Assembly (NCBI GenBank): GCA_023898685.1
Contig: CP060234.1
Coordinates: 2,604,001 to 2,668,000 of the forward strand
Source: Phycisphaeraceae bacterium
GTDB lineage: Bacteria; Planctomycetota; Phycisphaerae; Phycisphaerales; UBA1924
DNA: 64,000 nt
Reading direction: 5' to 3'
Under the pieces are notes generated by a model, which worked only from the letters and a program-made list of their open reading frames with translations, was not told where the DNA came from and did no database searches. Position numbers and translations under genes: made by a program. Of the stretch, positions 27,113 through 36,295 are shown one piece after another (within the stretch, counting starts at the first letter, position 1; the number at the start of each line of letters is the position of its first letter).

Positions 27113-27625
27113 GTGGATCCCGCCCCCAGAATCGCCTGCATCGCCCTGGGCTCCAACCTGGGCGATCGCCGCGCGACGATCGCCGCGGCCATCGAGGCGA
27201 TCGCCGCCCTGCCCGGCACGACGCTCCGCGCCGCGTCCGACATCATCGAGACCGACCCCGTCGGCCCGCCGGGCCAGCCCAACTACCTCAACGCCGCGGT
27301 TTCGATTGATACCACGCTGAACCCCCGCGAACTCCTCGAAGCCCTGCTCGCGATCGAACGCACGCACGGCCGCGAACGGCGCGAGTGGTGGGGCCCCCGC
27401 ACGCTCGACCTCGATCTGGTGCTCTACGCCGACGAGGTGATCGACGAGCCCGGGTTGACGGTGCCCCACCCGTCGATGCGCGAGCGGCTGTTCGTCCTCG
27501 AGCCCCTGGCGCAGATCGAGCCTGGGCTGGTGGATCCAGCAACGGGACGGAGCATCCGGGAACTGCTGGAGGCGCTGTTGTCGGGAGGAGTGGAAGGGGC
27601 GCGCCAATGCGGCGATTCGCGTTGA
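27113..27625 (+). CDS. folK: 2-amino-4-hydroxy-6-hydroxymethyldihydropteridine pyrophosphokinase
   Basis: FolK transfers pyrophosphate from ATP to 6-hydroxymethyl-dihydropterin in folate synthesis. It has 170 residues, a normal length. The start ALGSNLGDRRATI, the substrate loop ETDPVGPPGQPNYLNAAV and the signature RREWWGPRTLDLDLVLYADE, followed by VPHPSMRERLFVLEPL, are diagnostic. The GTG at 27113 is the likely start. The next gene begins inside its 3' end (19-base overlap). No other folate gene is in the window. Confidence 0.94.
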   Translation: MDPAPRIACIALGSNLGDRRATIAAAIEAIAALPGTTLRAASDIIETDPVGPPGQPNYLNAAVSIDTTLNPRELLEALLAIERTHGRERREWWGPRTLDLDLVLYADEVIDEPGLTVPHPSMRERLFVLEPLAQIEPGLVDPATGRSIRELLEALLSGGVEGARQCGDSR

Positions 27626-28893
27626 TCCTGATCGGTCTGCTGCCAAGCCTGCTCGCGGTGCGCGGCACACTCGCCGAGCCACCCGAGTTACTGACCGAGA
27701 TGGCCGAGACGCTGCACGCCACGACCTGGGCCGCGGAGGTCGAGGTCTTCACCGCTGAAGGAGCGGTTGAGGGATCAATCTCAAGGGCGAAGCTCTGGGT
27801 TTGGCACGAACCGGGCGGGGTCGTGAGGCTTGCCATCGGGCACATCCACATCGTGGCATCTCCGGGTCGGCTGATCGCGGTTCACACCAACAACCCGAAG
27901 CTGATCTTCGAGACTGTCGAGGAAGGGGCGTCAGCCGCGTCGCTGCTGGCCGGGAACCTGCCGCCGCTCTGGTGCCCTTGGCTCGCCGTGGCGCTCGACG
28001 GCGACCCGTCGGCTTGGCCCCGCGTGGGGAGTGCGGGTGCACGGCGGGTCGATTGGGCACTCGGCGGATCAGGCATCATCGATGGTCCGACCGGCGGTGG
28101 TGTCAAACATTCCTTTCACGGTCGGCCCGCCGACAGCGACGACGAGTTGACATGGACGATCACCGTGATGCACGCCGACGCTGCGGATGAGGAGGCAGAT
28201 GGTCGCCTCTCGCAGAGCTACACCCTCAAGACAACGGTGAACGGCCGAGAGCGGCGGTTCAACTTCGTCTTTCGGCCACTTGATGCGGCGTGGAAGCCAA
28301 TCGACTCCGAGGGAAGGCAACTGGTCTCGTCGATCTCGGTTCTTGCTCCCGCCACACCCGAGATCGGCCCCGACGATCATCTCCCGCCGATCGTCGCGTC
28401 GGTGGTCGCAAACGACGATCTCGCGGTCGACACCTGGCGGCCTGGTCAGGTCTTCGAGCGGAGGGAGACGGAGCGACGCCCACAGGCGGTGGTCCTGGCT
28501 CTGATCCGGGCCGGCGGCGAGACCGAGGACACACTGCGCACGGTCGCCACGCTGGTCCGCAAGGCCGAGGGGGCCGCGAAACGTGGCGGAACAGTATCGG
28601 TACTCGCCCGCCCAATCGTGTGCACGGGCACCAGAGATCTCGATCTGGGGCGGTTCAAGCGATTCGGCTTGATGTGGGCGGGTGCCGTGGATGCCGACCC
28701 CACGATCCCCGAAGCCGAGGCGCGCACGCCGGGCCTCGCCTGGTGCCCCGCCTCGCTCCTCCTCGACCGCGTCGCCCCCGGCGCCGACGCCGCGATCGTT
28801 GTCGTCGACCGCTCGGGCTGGATCGTCGGCGTCCACCCGCCCGACGCCACGCCCGAGGAGATCGCCGAGTCGATCAAGACCGCCGCCCGGTGA
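27607..28893 (+). CDS. Secreted protein of unknown function
   Basis: From ATG 27607 the product has 428 residues with a signal peptide (FALILIGLLPSLLAVRGTLA, cleavage near 22). The N-terminal part (about 25-240) alternates beta-rich stretches such as WAAEVEVFTAEG and SISRAKLWVWHEPGG, somewhat like LolA/outer-membrane sorting folds. The C-terminal ~140 residues (QAVVLALIRAGGETEDTLRT to IVVVDRSGWIVGVHPPDATP) look thioredoxin-like but lack a CxxC pair. Both resemblances are by eye and weak. The start overlaps folK, so it is co-transcribed. Confidence 0.65.
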   Translation: MRRFALILIGLLPSLLAVRGTLAEPPELLTEMAETLHATTWAAEVEVFTAEGAVEGSISRAKLWVWHEPGGVVRLAIGHIHIVASPGRLIAVHTNNPKLIFETVEEGASAASLLAGNLPPLWCPWLAVALDGDPSAWPRVGSAGARRVDWALGGSGIIDGPTGGGVKHSFHGRPADSDDELTWTITVMHADAADEEADGRLSQSYTLKTTVNGRERRFNFVFRPLDAAWKPIDSEGRQLVSSISVLAPATPEIGPDDHLPPIVASVVANDDLAVDTWRPGQVFERRETERRPQAVVLALIRAGGETEDTLRTVATLVRKAEGAAKRGGTVSVLARPIVCTGTRDLDLGRFKRFGLMWAGAVDADPTIPEAEARTPGLAWCPASLLLDRVAPGADAAIVVVDRSGWIVGVHPPDATPEEIAESIKTAAR

Positions 28894-28931
28894 ATGGAAA
28901 TCCCCAGGCCCCCGGCTCCCTACCCTCGCCC

Positions 28932-29699
28932 ATGCCGGAATCGCTCCGAAACTACGACGCCGTCGTCTGCGACATCGACGGGTGCCTGGGGCCCGAGCAG
29001 AACGGGCCCCTCGACGCGGACGCGCTCGCCGCCGTCGCCGCCTACAACCGCCTCGCGCACGACAAGGGCGATCGCCCCGTCGTCACGGTCTGCACGGGCC
29101 GACCCCTGCCCTACGCCGAGGCGATGGCCCGGCTCATCGGCACCGACACGCTGCCGGTCGTGTGCGAGATGGGCGTCTGGCTCTGGCACGCCGACACGAA
29201 CATCTTTGATTGCGACCCTCGGATCACCCCCCAGCACGTCCACATCGTTCACGAGGCCCAGGAGTGGATCGAGGCGACCTGGGGCGCGTCCAATCCCAGG
29301 GGCCCGGTCCAGCAGCAGCCCGGAAAGGCCTGCTCGATCTCGCTCCATCACCCCGATACACCCTATCTCAAAGGCCTCGAGCCCCTGCTGCGCGACGAGT
29401 TCGCCCGGCGCAACTGGCCCTTCCGCGTCAGCAGCACCTGGGAGTGGATCAACATCGACCTCGCCCACATCTCCAAGGCCACCGGCATCGAGCGGCTCAT
29501 GGCCCACACCGGACTGACCAAGGCCCGCCTCGCCGGTATCGGCGACACGATCGGCGATCTCGCCATCCGCGAGCACGTCGCGTTCTTCGCCTGCCCGGCG
29601 AACGCGGACGACCGGCTCAAGGCCCACGCCGACTTCGTCGCCGATGACGCCGAGATCCACGGCGTGCTGGACATCCTCGATCGGCTCATCGCGACCTGA
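28932..29699 (+). CDS. HAD-superfamily hydrolase (Cof/sugar-phosphatase-like)
   Basis: A 255-residue phosphatase of the HAD superfamily. Motif I is VVCDIDGCLG (nucleophile Asp), motif II VVTVCTGRPLP with Thr-Gly-Arg, and motif IV LAGIGDTIGDLAI. A large cap between motifs II and IV (about 80-190) suggests the C2B cap of Cof, mannosyl-3-phosphoglycerate or sucrose-phosphate phosphatases. The substrate cannot be told. It lies 38 bases after the secreted protein, in the same direction. Confidence 0.85.
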   Translation: MPESLRNYDAVVCDIDGCLGPEQNGPLDADALAAVAAYNRLAHDKGDRPVVTVCTGRPLPYAEAMARLIGTDTLPVVCEMGVWLWHADTNIFDCDPRITPQHVHIVHEAQEWIEATWGASNPRGPVQQQPGKACSISLHHPDTPYLKGLEPLLRDEFARRNWPFRVSSTWEWINIDLAHISKATGIERLMAHTGLTKARLAGIGDTIGDLAIREHVAFFACPANADDRLKAHADFVADDAEIHGVLDILDRLIAT

Positions 29700-29751
29700 C
29701 CAGCCGTTTGCGCCCGACGGCAGGGACCCGACCATTCCGCACGTCTCGGCT

Positions 29752-29779
29752 TTGTCACAACGATCCCCCGTGGTAGGCT
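29752..29779 (+). promoter_or_regulatory. Candidate promoter for the first dockerin-tailed gene
   Basis: TTGTCA (29752-29757) and TAGGCT (29774-29779) are separated by 16 bases, and the ribosome site CGGAGGA with the ATG at 29800 follows closely. A plausible sigma-70-type promoter that starts the surface-protein region. Confidence 0.45.
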
Positions 29780-29799
29780 GCGCTCACGGAGGACAACCC

Positions 29800-30540
29800 A
29801 TGCATCGCACCACAGCCTTGGCCCTGGTTGCCGCCGCCGTCGTGACCGCGCAGGCCGACGTCATCTACGAATCCACGGGGCCCTTCGGCGGCGCGTTCGG
29901 CCTCTGGGGCGCCGATGTCTTTTCGGGCCAGACCGTCGCCCAGCGCTTCGCACCGACTGCCGATTACAGGCTCGACCTCGCCCGCCTCTGGTTCATGAGC
30001 AATGACTTCGCGGGCTCTGTCGACGAGCACGTCACCGTCACCATCCAGACCGACGCGACCCTCCCCGGCGGCCCCGACGCGAGCGTTCCCAGCGGCGTCG
30101 CCCTCGATGCCGCCGAGTTCACCGTTTCCGCCGTGGGGTGGGACCCGGTGCAGGAGGCCGTCACCTTCGCCGGCCGCCCCTGGCTGTTCGCCGGCGAGCG
30201 CTATTGGATTGTGTGTGCCTCTGACGCCGACGGCGGGCTCGATCCGGTCTGGAGCTTCGCCTCGGAGGGGCTCGGCTTCAACGCGTTCCGTCTGGGGGCT
30301 GATCCCTGGCAACCCGGGGGCGCCGGGGCCGAACTCTGCATGACGGTCGAGGCGACCGCGAGCGCGTGTTTGGCCGATCTCGCGCCCCCTGAAGGTGTGC
30401 TCGATCTCTCCGACATCCAGGCCTTTGTCGCTGCGTTTCTGTCGCGGGCGCCCGCCGCCGACGTCGCGCAGCCCTACGGCGTGTTCGATCTCGCCGACTT
30501 GGCCGCGTTTGTCGGGTCGTTTCTGTCGGGATGTCCCTAG
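29800..30540 (+). CDS. Secreted GC-type dockerin-tailed protein
   Basis: A 246-residue protein with signal peptide (ALALVAAAVVTAQA, cleavage near 19). The middle (20-185) is a beta-rich domain unlike anything I recognise by name; WLFAGERYWIVCASD recalls the 'choice-of-anchor' type of planctomycete surface proteins. The C-terminal ~60 residues form two dockerin-like repeats, DLAPPEGVLDLSDIQAFV and DVAQPYGVFDLADLAAFV, framed by Cys in SACLAD and the ending SGCP. CGGAGGA precedes the ATG. The tail probably anchors or docks the protein at the cell surface, by family analogy. Confidence 0.8.
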   Translation: MHRTTALALVAAAVVTAQADVIYESTGPFGGAFGLWGADVFSGQTVAQRFAPTADYRLDLARLWFMSNDFAGSVDEHVTVTIQTDATLPGGPDASVPSGVALDAAEFTVSAVGWDPVQEAVTFAGRPWLFAGERYWIVCASDADGGLDPVWSFASEGLGFNAFRLGADPWQPGGAGAELCMTVEATASACLADLAPPEGVLDLSDIQAFVAAFLSRAPAADVAQPYGVFDLADLAAFVGSFLSGCP

Positions 30541-30834
30541 CGATGGCGGGAGATCCCGCGATCGCCCGGGGGTGGTCCGTTTCCCGATGCGATGATCCGC
30601 AGAGTGCGATAGCGTGGCGTGATGGCGCCCGGTGATTCACGGCCCTGCACCGCGGAGAGACCGCGCCGGGCGCGCTCTCGCGGGGCGATGCCATGAATGG
30701 CCGGCCCAGTCGCGGTGTATTCACGCCAATCTTCGACGGTGTGCGTCAACCCACAATCGACCGGCGCGAGCCGCGATGGCTTCGACCATCCTGACCGTGC
30801 GACCTGTCGCCCCGGCACGAACCGGAGGTGGACC

Positions 30835-32712
30835 ATGTCTCACACGAAGGCGCTCGGTTTCCTGACTTCGGCGGGTATCGTCGCGATGCTGGCGGGCTCG
30901 GCCGCAAACGCCGCCACGCTGATTGTCCAGAAGACGAACATGTCGGCCTACCAGACGATCCAGTCCGCGATCGACGCCGCGAACCCGGGTGACACAATCA
31001 AGGTGTATGCGCAGGGCACAAGCACCAACGTGGGCAATGCGAATCTGCCCTACGTCGAGACCATCGACCTGGGCACCAAGAACCTCACCATCATCGGCGT
31101 GCCCGTGTCGGGCCAGACCTACAAGATCTGGATCCAGCCCGATACCGACGTGACGGCCCCGGGCATCGTCACGATCGACGGCGAGCAGGATTCGTCGACG
31201 GTGTTCGAGAACTTCAAGCTCCAGACCCTGGGGGATGGCGTGCCGGGCCGCGGGATGTACATCGGGCCGGGCAGTTCGCCGACGATCAACGGCGTGCTCT
31301 TCACGGGCCTCGATGCGGCCTACGGGGCGGGCGTGCTCATCGAGTGGAAGGGCGCCGACCCCCTGCCGGGGCCGACCAGCCCGGTGTTCACAGGGTGTGA
31401 GTTCAACGACTGCGACGCCGCGGCGCTGACGGAGGAGCAGGCCCCGGGAGACGGCGGCGCGGTCTACGTGATCGGCGCCAGCCCGGTCTTCATCGGCGGC
31501 TCGCTCCACGATTGCTCGGCCATCAACTCCGGCGGTGGCCTGTACGTCAACTCGTATGTCCCGCCGCTGCCCGACGACCCGAACGACCCGCCGCAGCCCG
31601 CCGAGGTCACCCTCCGTGATGTTTCCTTCGTTTCCAACAACGCGGCCTTCGGCGGCGGGCTGAGTCTCAACGGCGACACGGTTGCGCTCCTCCGCGGCAC
31701 CGTCTGGGGCAGCGGCGGCATGCGGTTCGTGAGCAACGCCGCCGACGCCGAGGGCGGCGCGATCCACACGCTCCACGAGGAGACCGGCTCACTGGAGATC
31801 GTTCGCACCATGTTCTCGGGCAATACCGCCGGGGTGCTTGGCGGCGCCATCGCCACGCAGGCCGCCGGCCCGGTGGCGATGGTCTCTGTGAATATGCAGG
31901 ACAACAAGGCCGAGAATACGGGGGGATTCGACAGCTTCGGCGGCGCGATCTATCACGCGAGCCTGCCCGCCAAGGCCGGCGCCCCGTCGGCCACCTGCAC
32001 CATCGTCAACTCGCGCTTCGTCGGCAGCGAGGCGACGATCGGCGCCGCCCTCTACACCGCGAACCAGAACGCCGACATGCTCGTCCAGTGCTCCACGATC
32101 GCCAACAGCGTGGCCGGCGGCGGGCATTCGGCGGTGTTCAACGGCTTCGGCACGATGGAGATCATGAACAGCATCGTCTACTGGAACGAGCCCGCGGGTT
32201 CAGACTGGGTCGAGAACGCTCTCCCGACCTTCCCGCCTCTCGCCTACTACAGCGACCTCCAGGGTGGCAACAACAATGCCGGCGACATCGCCGTCTTCGA
32301 CCTCGACCCGCAGTTCAAGGACAAGGCCAACGACGACGTGCAACTCGAGTACACGTCGGGGTGCAGGGACCAGGGCTCCAACGACTACGTGCCCACCGAC
32401 GACCTCGACCTCGATGAGAGCGGCACGATCGACGAGATACTGCCCCAGGACATCGCGGGCGATCCACGCCTCAACGGCGACGAGGAGCCCTACATGGTCG
32501 ACATGGGCTGCTACGAACTCGGGCCGGGCGGCCCGTGCAACATCGCCGACATCGCCGAGCCCTACGGCGTGCTCGATCTGCAGGACGTGGGCGCGTTCAT
32601 CTATGGATTCCTCAACCAGCAGCCCGAGGCCGACGTCGCCGAGCCGTTCGGCGTCTGGGATCTTCAGGACGTCAATCTATGGATTTACTCGTTCCTGCTC
32701 GGTTGCCCGTGA
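30835..32712 (+). CDS. Secreted right-handed beta-helix protein with GC-type dockerin tail
   Basis: 625 residues from ATG 30835 (GGAGGTGG upstream). The signal peptide is near 8-25 (LGFLTSAGIVAMLAGSAANA). The body shows the pectate-lyase-like parallel beta-helix pattern: it starts with AYQTIQSAIDAANPGDTIKV and has repeated turns such as FVSNNAAFGGGLSLNGD and MFSGNTAGVLGGAIATQ. Catalytic residues of polysaccharide lyases were not identified, so it may be a binding or structural protein. The tail has both repeats (DIAEPYGVLDLQDV, DVAEPFGVWDLQDV), a Cys before the first and the ending LGCP. Confidence 0.82.
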   Translation: MSHTKALGFLTSAGIVAMLAGSAANAATLIVQKTNMSAYQTIQSAIDAANPGDTIKVYAQGTSTNVGNANLPYVETIDLGTKNLTIIGVPVSGQTYKIWIQPDTDVTAPGIVTIDGEQDSSTVFENFKLQTLGDGVPGRGMYIGPGSSPTINGVLFTGLDAAYGAGVLIEWKGADPLPGPTSPVFTGCEFNDCDAAALTEEQAPGDGGAVYVIGASPVFIGGSLHDCSAINSGGGLYVNSYVPPLPDDPNDPPQPAEVTLRDVSFVSNNAAFGGGLSLNGDTVALLRGTVWGSGGMRFVSNAADAEGGAIHTLHEETGSLEIVRTMFSGNTAGVLGGAIATQAAGPVAMVSVNMQDNKAENTGGFDSFGGAIYHASLPAKAGAPSATCTIVNSRFVGSEATIGAALYTANQNADMLVQCSTIANSVAGGGHSAVFNGFGTMEIMNSIVYWNEPAGSDWVENALPTFPPLAYYSDLQGGNNNAGDIAVFDLDPQFKDKANDDVQLEYTSGCRDQGSNDYVPTDDLDLDESGTIDEILPQDIAGDPRLNGDEEPYMVDMGCYELGPGGPCNIADIAEPYGVLDLQDVGAFIYGFLNQQPEADVAEPFGVWDLQDVNLWIYSFLLGCP

Positions 32713-32841
32713 TGTGGGCGTGCCGGCCGTCGGCGTGGGCTGCAATCGGCATCCAGAACCTGTGAGAACCAGATTCTGGACTCGGCCGTCTGATCTGCGG
32801 GCTCGGTTCGACGCGACCGGGTGATTTTCGGACGCCCCTGC

Positions 32842-32872
32842 GGCCCGGGTTCGCGGCGGACTCGGGCCTTTT
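32842..32872 (+). terminator. Intrinsic terminator after the beta-helix gene
   Basis: A 9-base-pair stem GGCCCGGGT / ACTCGGGCC with one G-T pair and a 9-base loop is followed by TTTTCCCTATT. It lies 130 bases downstream of the beta-helix gene. Confidence 0.7.
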
Positions 32873-32993
32873 CCCTATTCCGCCCCGTGGTCGGCGATCT
32901 GTAGGGAATCCCTACTCCTCGACGGCTCCATCACTTATGATCGTCGCCATTCTGTGTTTGTACAGCTTTCATGAATTCCTTGGGAGAGCAGAG

Positions 32994-35900
32994 ATGATGT
33001 GTTTGAATCGAGCGACGATCGTTGTTGCCCTGGCCGGCCTGGCCGCGGGCGCTACCGCGCAGACCGACATCTTCTGGAACGCCGGCAGCGCCGGGTGGAA
33101 CAACGCGGCGAACTGGAGCCCCATGAACGTCCCCGATGCGACGGATGAGAACGCTCTTATCCTCGGGCCGTCCGGCATCACCGTAACGCTCGATCTCACA
33201 CCATTCATCAACTCGCTCTCGATCGGCGCCGGCGTAACGCTTGCTTGCGAAGCCGCGCGATCGCTCGTGCTCACGGGCGATCTCGACAACGACGGTCTCA
33301 TCCTGGTCAATCCGTCGAACAGTTCGGCCGACGCGACCATGCAGTTCAACGCCGACGCCGCGATCTCCGGGACGGGCACGCTGCGGCTCGCTGGCGGCGG
33401 CAACGACGCGGGGCTCTACACGAGCGGCGCGACCCTGACGAATTCGTTCGGTCACACGATCGACGGCGCGGGCCTGATCGGCGCCGCACTGGTCAACGAG
33501 GGGGTGGTTTCGTCGCTCGACGCCGGCTTCGGAACCGAACTCGAGCTCAACGGCTCGCCCAAGACCAACAATAGCACCATGTCTGCCGCCGCCGGCTCTT
33601 CGCTGCGGTTCACGGGTGTCGTCATCAGCCAGGGGCCGGGCGGCACGATCGGCGCCGATATGGGCGGACTGGTCATCTTCAACGGCAACGTCACGGTCAC
33701 AGGCGGCGCGATCGGCGGGCAGGAGACCGTTGAGCGTCTCGCGGGCGGCACACTTACGCTCAGCGACGTCGCGTTGGCCCAGGACGTCAATGTTGCGGCG
33801 ACAGGAAGCGTGTTCTACAACGGCGCTCTGCTCGACTGCTCCGGAGTGATCATCCTCAATGACTCGACGAGCGCGAACGACGCCGTGCTCCAGTTCAACA
33901 CCGACACCACCGCCACAGGTGGCGGCGAGGTCTTCCTCGCCGGTTCGGGCAACGACAGCCAGGTGCTGACCAACGCCACCACCCTGACGATTGCGCCCGA
34001 TTTCTCGCTGGGCGGCTCCGGTGAAGTGCACGCCGCGTTGGTCAACAACGGGCTCGTCAGGGCCTATCCGAGCGCCAACGGCAACGGCCGCCTCCGGTTG
34101 CTCACCGAGAACAAGACCAACAACGCGACGATGCGGGCCGAGGTCGGGGGTGCTCTCGAGGTTTCCGGCATCACCTTGACGCAAGGGGCCGGCGGCGAGA
34201 TCCTCGCGGACGGGGGCTCTGTCGAGTTCGTAGGCAACCAGGCCGTGTCTGGGGGCACCATTCGATCGGCGAACGGCGGCGTTGTCACCCGTGTCGACAC
34301 CGGCACGCTCACCCTCACCGGCGTAGACATCGAAACCGATCTTGGTGTCGTCGCCACCGGCACCGTCCTCTACAACGGCCCCACCATGAACTGCACCGGC
34401 GCGATCGTGCTCAATGACACCACGAGCGCGAACGACGCCCTGCTCCGCTTCGATACCGACACCATCGCCTCGGGCGGCGGGTCGATCTTCCTCGGCGGAT
34501 CCAACAACGACAGCCAGGTGCAGACGAACGGCACGATCCTCACGGTCGCCTCGGACTTCACGATCGAGGGATCGGGCGAGGTCCACGCGGCCTTGGTCAA
34601 CAACGGGCTTCTCCGCGGCTTCCCGAGCGCGTTCGGCGATGGTGACCTCGACCTGATCACACAGAACAAGACCAACAACGCGATCATCCGCGCCGACGCC
34701 GGCGGCCGCGTGCGGATCAGCGGCATCACGCTCTCGCAGGGGCCAGCGGGCGAGCTGCTTGCCGACGGCGGCGATATCCGCTTCGACGGCAACCAGACTC
34801 TTGTCGGCGGGAAGATCCGTTCAGTCAATGGCGGCACGGTCACACGCAGCGGGAACGGCACGCTGACCATGTCCGACGTCGAGGTCCAGGGCGATCTCAA
34901 TCTTGTCCCGCCGTCCACACTTGTCCACACAGGCGACGCGCTCGTCTGCTCCGCGTCGATCATCCTGAACGATACCTCCAGTTCGAACGATTCAATTCTG
35001 CAGTTCGACGCCGACTCCACGGTATCGGGCGGCGGGTCGATCTTCCTCGGCGGATCCAACAACGACAGCCAGGTGCAGACGAACGGCACGGTCCTCACGG
35101 TCGCCTCGGACTTCACGATCGAGGGATCGGGCGAGATCCACGCCGACCTCGTCAACAACGGCCTGATCCGAGCGTTCCCGAGCCCCAACGGCAACGGCAC
35201 GCTCACGCTGACCACGGGCGACAAGGCCAACAACGGGCAGATGCTCGCCTCGGCGGGCGGCACGCTCGTCATCGCCGCGATCACGGTCGATCAGGCCGGC
35301 GAGGGTGGAACCCCCGGCGAGATCGTCGCCGACGAGGGCACGGTCCTGTTTACGGGGAACCAGGCCATCCACGGCGGCGTGCTCCGCGGTGCCAACGGCG
35401 GGCGGCTCGTCCGCAACGGCAACGGCACGCTCACCGCGAGCGATGTCACGCTCGATGGCGATCTCGAGCTTGTGCCGCCGAGCACCCTGCTCTGCGACAG
35501 CGCCACGCTTGTGAACAACGGGGTCGTCATCATTAACGATACAGGCAGCTCGAATGATTCGATCGTCCAGTTCGACGCCCCCACGGTCGTTTCTGGGAGC
35601 GGCCGCTTCGTGCTCGCGGGCGGGCCCGGCGACAGCCGGATCGTCGCCAACGCCGTCACCCCGACGTTCGGCGCCAATCAGCGCATCGAGGGACTGGGTG
35701 ATCTGCACGGTTCGTTTGTCCTCGATGGTGTGATCGCACCCGGCCTGCCGTACGGCTCGATCACGGGCTCGGCGAACCTCGACTTCGGCCCCTCGGCCCG
35801 CTTCGAGACCGAGGTCGCCGGGGTCTCGACGCACGGCAGCCTCGTTACGTCCGGAATGGTCGAGCCCAACGGGCTCGTGGTCATCCAGCTTCGCGACGGC

Positions 35901-36227
35901 TACACCCCCCTGGTGAACGATCAGTACAACATGGTCACGGCCGGCTCGATCAACGGGCTCTTCGCCGATGCGGTGGTGGCTGTCGGCCTTCTGCCCGCCA
36001 ACCTCGACGTCCGCCTCGTCTACACACCGACGACCGTCGACGTGAAGTTCGTGTGCATCTCCGACCTTGCGCCGCCCTACGGGGTTCTCGACCTCGCCGA
36101 CGTCAACGGGTTCGTCTCCGCCTTCATCTCGCAGGACCCGCTCGCCGACATCGCCGAGCCTATCGGCGTGTTCGATCTCCTGGATATCAGCACGTTCATT
36201 GTCAACTTCCTGAACGGATGCAATTAG
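32994..36227 (+). CDS. Giant secreted repeat protein with GC-type dockerin tail (paralogue A)
   Basis: 1077 residues from ATG 32994 (GGGAGAG upstream). Signal peptide IVVALAGLAAGATAQ is followed by the N-terminal module DIFWNAGSAGWNNAANWSPM, also present in the next gene. The body is built of about 185-residue repeats with recurring blocks FLGGSNNDSQVQTNGT, GSGEVHAALVNNGLIRAFPS and NKTNNA; two neighbouring units share a nearly identical ~115-base DNA block (from 34471 and 35026). A beta-solenoid fold resembling autotransporter passengers is likely. The tail has two repeats (DLAPPYGVLDLADV, DIAEPIGVFDLLDI) and ends GCN. No catalytic motif seen. Confidence 0.82.
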   Translation: MMCLNRATIVVALAGLAAGATAQTDIFWNAGSAGWNNAANWSPMNVPDATDENALILGPSGITVTLDLTPFINSLSIGAGVTLACEAARSLVLTGDLDNDGLILVNPSNSSADATMQFNADAAISGTGTLRLAGGGNDAGLYTSGATLTNSFGHTIDGAGLIGAALVNEGVVSSLDAGFGTELELNGSPKTNNSTMSAAAGSSLRFTGVVISQGPGGTIGADMGGLVIFNGNVTVTGGAIGGQETVERLAGGTLTLSDVALAQDVNVAATGSVFYNGALLDCSGVIILNDSTSANDAVLQFNTDTTATGGGEVFLAGSGNDSQVLTNATTLTIAPDFSLGGSGEVHAALVNNGLVRAYPSANGNGRLRLLTENKTNNATMRAEVGGALEVSGITLTQGAGGEILADGGSVEFVGNQAVSGGTIRSANGGVVTRVDTGTLTLTGVDIETDLGVVATGTVLYNGPTMNCTGAIVLNDTTSANDALLRFDTDTIASGGGSIFLGGSNNDSQVQTNGTILTVASDFTIEGSGEVHAALVNNGLLRGFPSAFGDGDLDLITQNKTNNAIIRADAGGRVRISGITLSQGPAGELLADGGDIRFDGNQTLVGGKIRSVNGGTVTRSGNGTLTMSDVEVQGDLNLVPPSTLVHTGDALVCSASIILNDTSSSNDSILQFDADSTVSGGGSIFLGGSNNDSQVQTNGTVLTVASDFTIEGSGEIHADLVNNGLIRAFPSPNGNGTLTLTTGDKANNGQMLASAGGTLVIAAITVDQAGEGGTPGEIVADEGTVLFTGNQAIHGGVLRGANGGRLVRNGNGTLTASDVTLDGDLELVPPSTLLCDSATLVNNGVVIINDTGSSNDSIVQFDAPTVVSGSGRFVLAGGPGDSRIVANAVTPTFGANQRIEGLGDLHGSFVLDGVIAPGLPYGSITGSANLDFGPSARFETEVAGVSTHGSLVTSGMVEPNGLVVIQLRDGYTPLVNDQYNMVTAGSINGLFADAVVAVGLLPANLDVRLVYTPTTVDVKFVCISDLAPPYGVLDLADVNGFVSAFISQDPLADIAEPIGVFDLLDISTFIVNFLNGCN
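34471..35145 (+). repeat. Two near-identical DNA blocks inside paralogue A
   Basis: A block of about 115 bases starting CGGGCGGCGGGTCGATCTTC occurs at 34471 and again at 35026 with very few differences, 555 bases (185 codons) apart. The rest of the two repeat units is more diverged, which suggests recent gene conversion or unequal exchange between units. Confidence 0.75.
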
Positions 36228-36295
36228 TCGATCGGGCGGCCGCCAGCTCCCCGGCGGATCGCCCTCTGATTGCGCAGAGCATGAGGAGCACAAGC

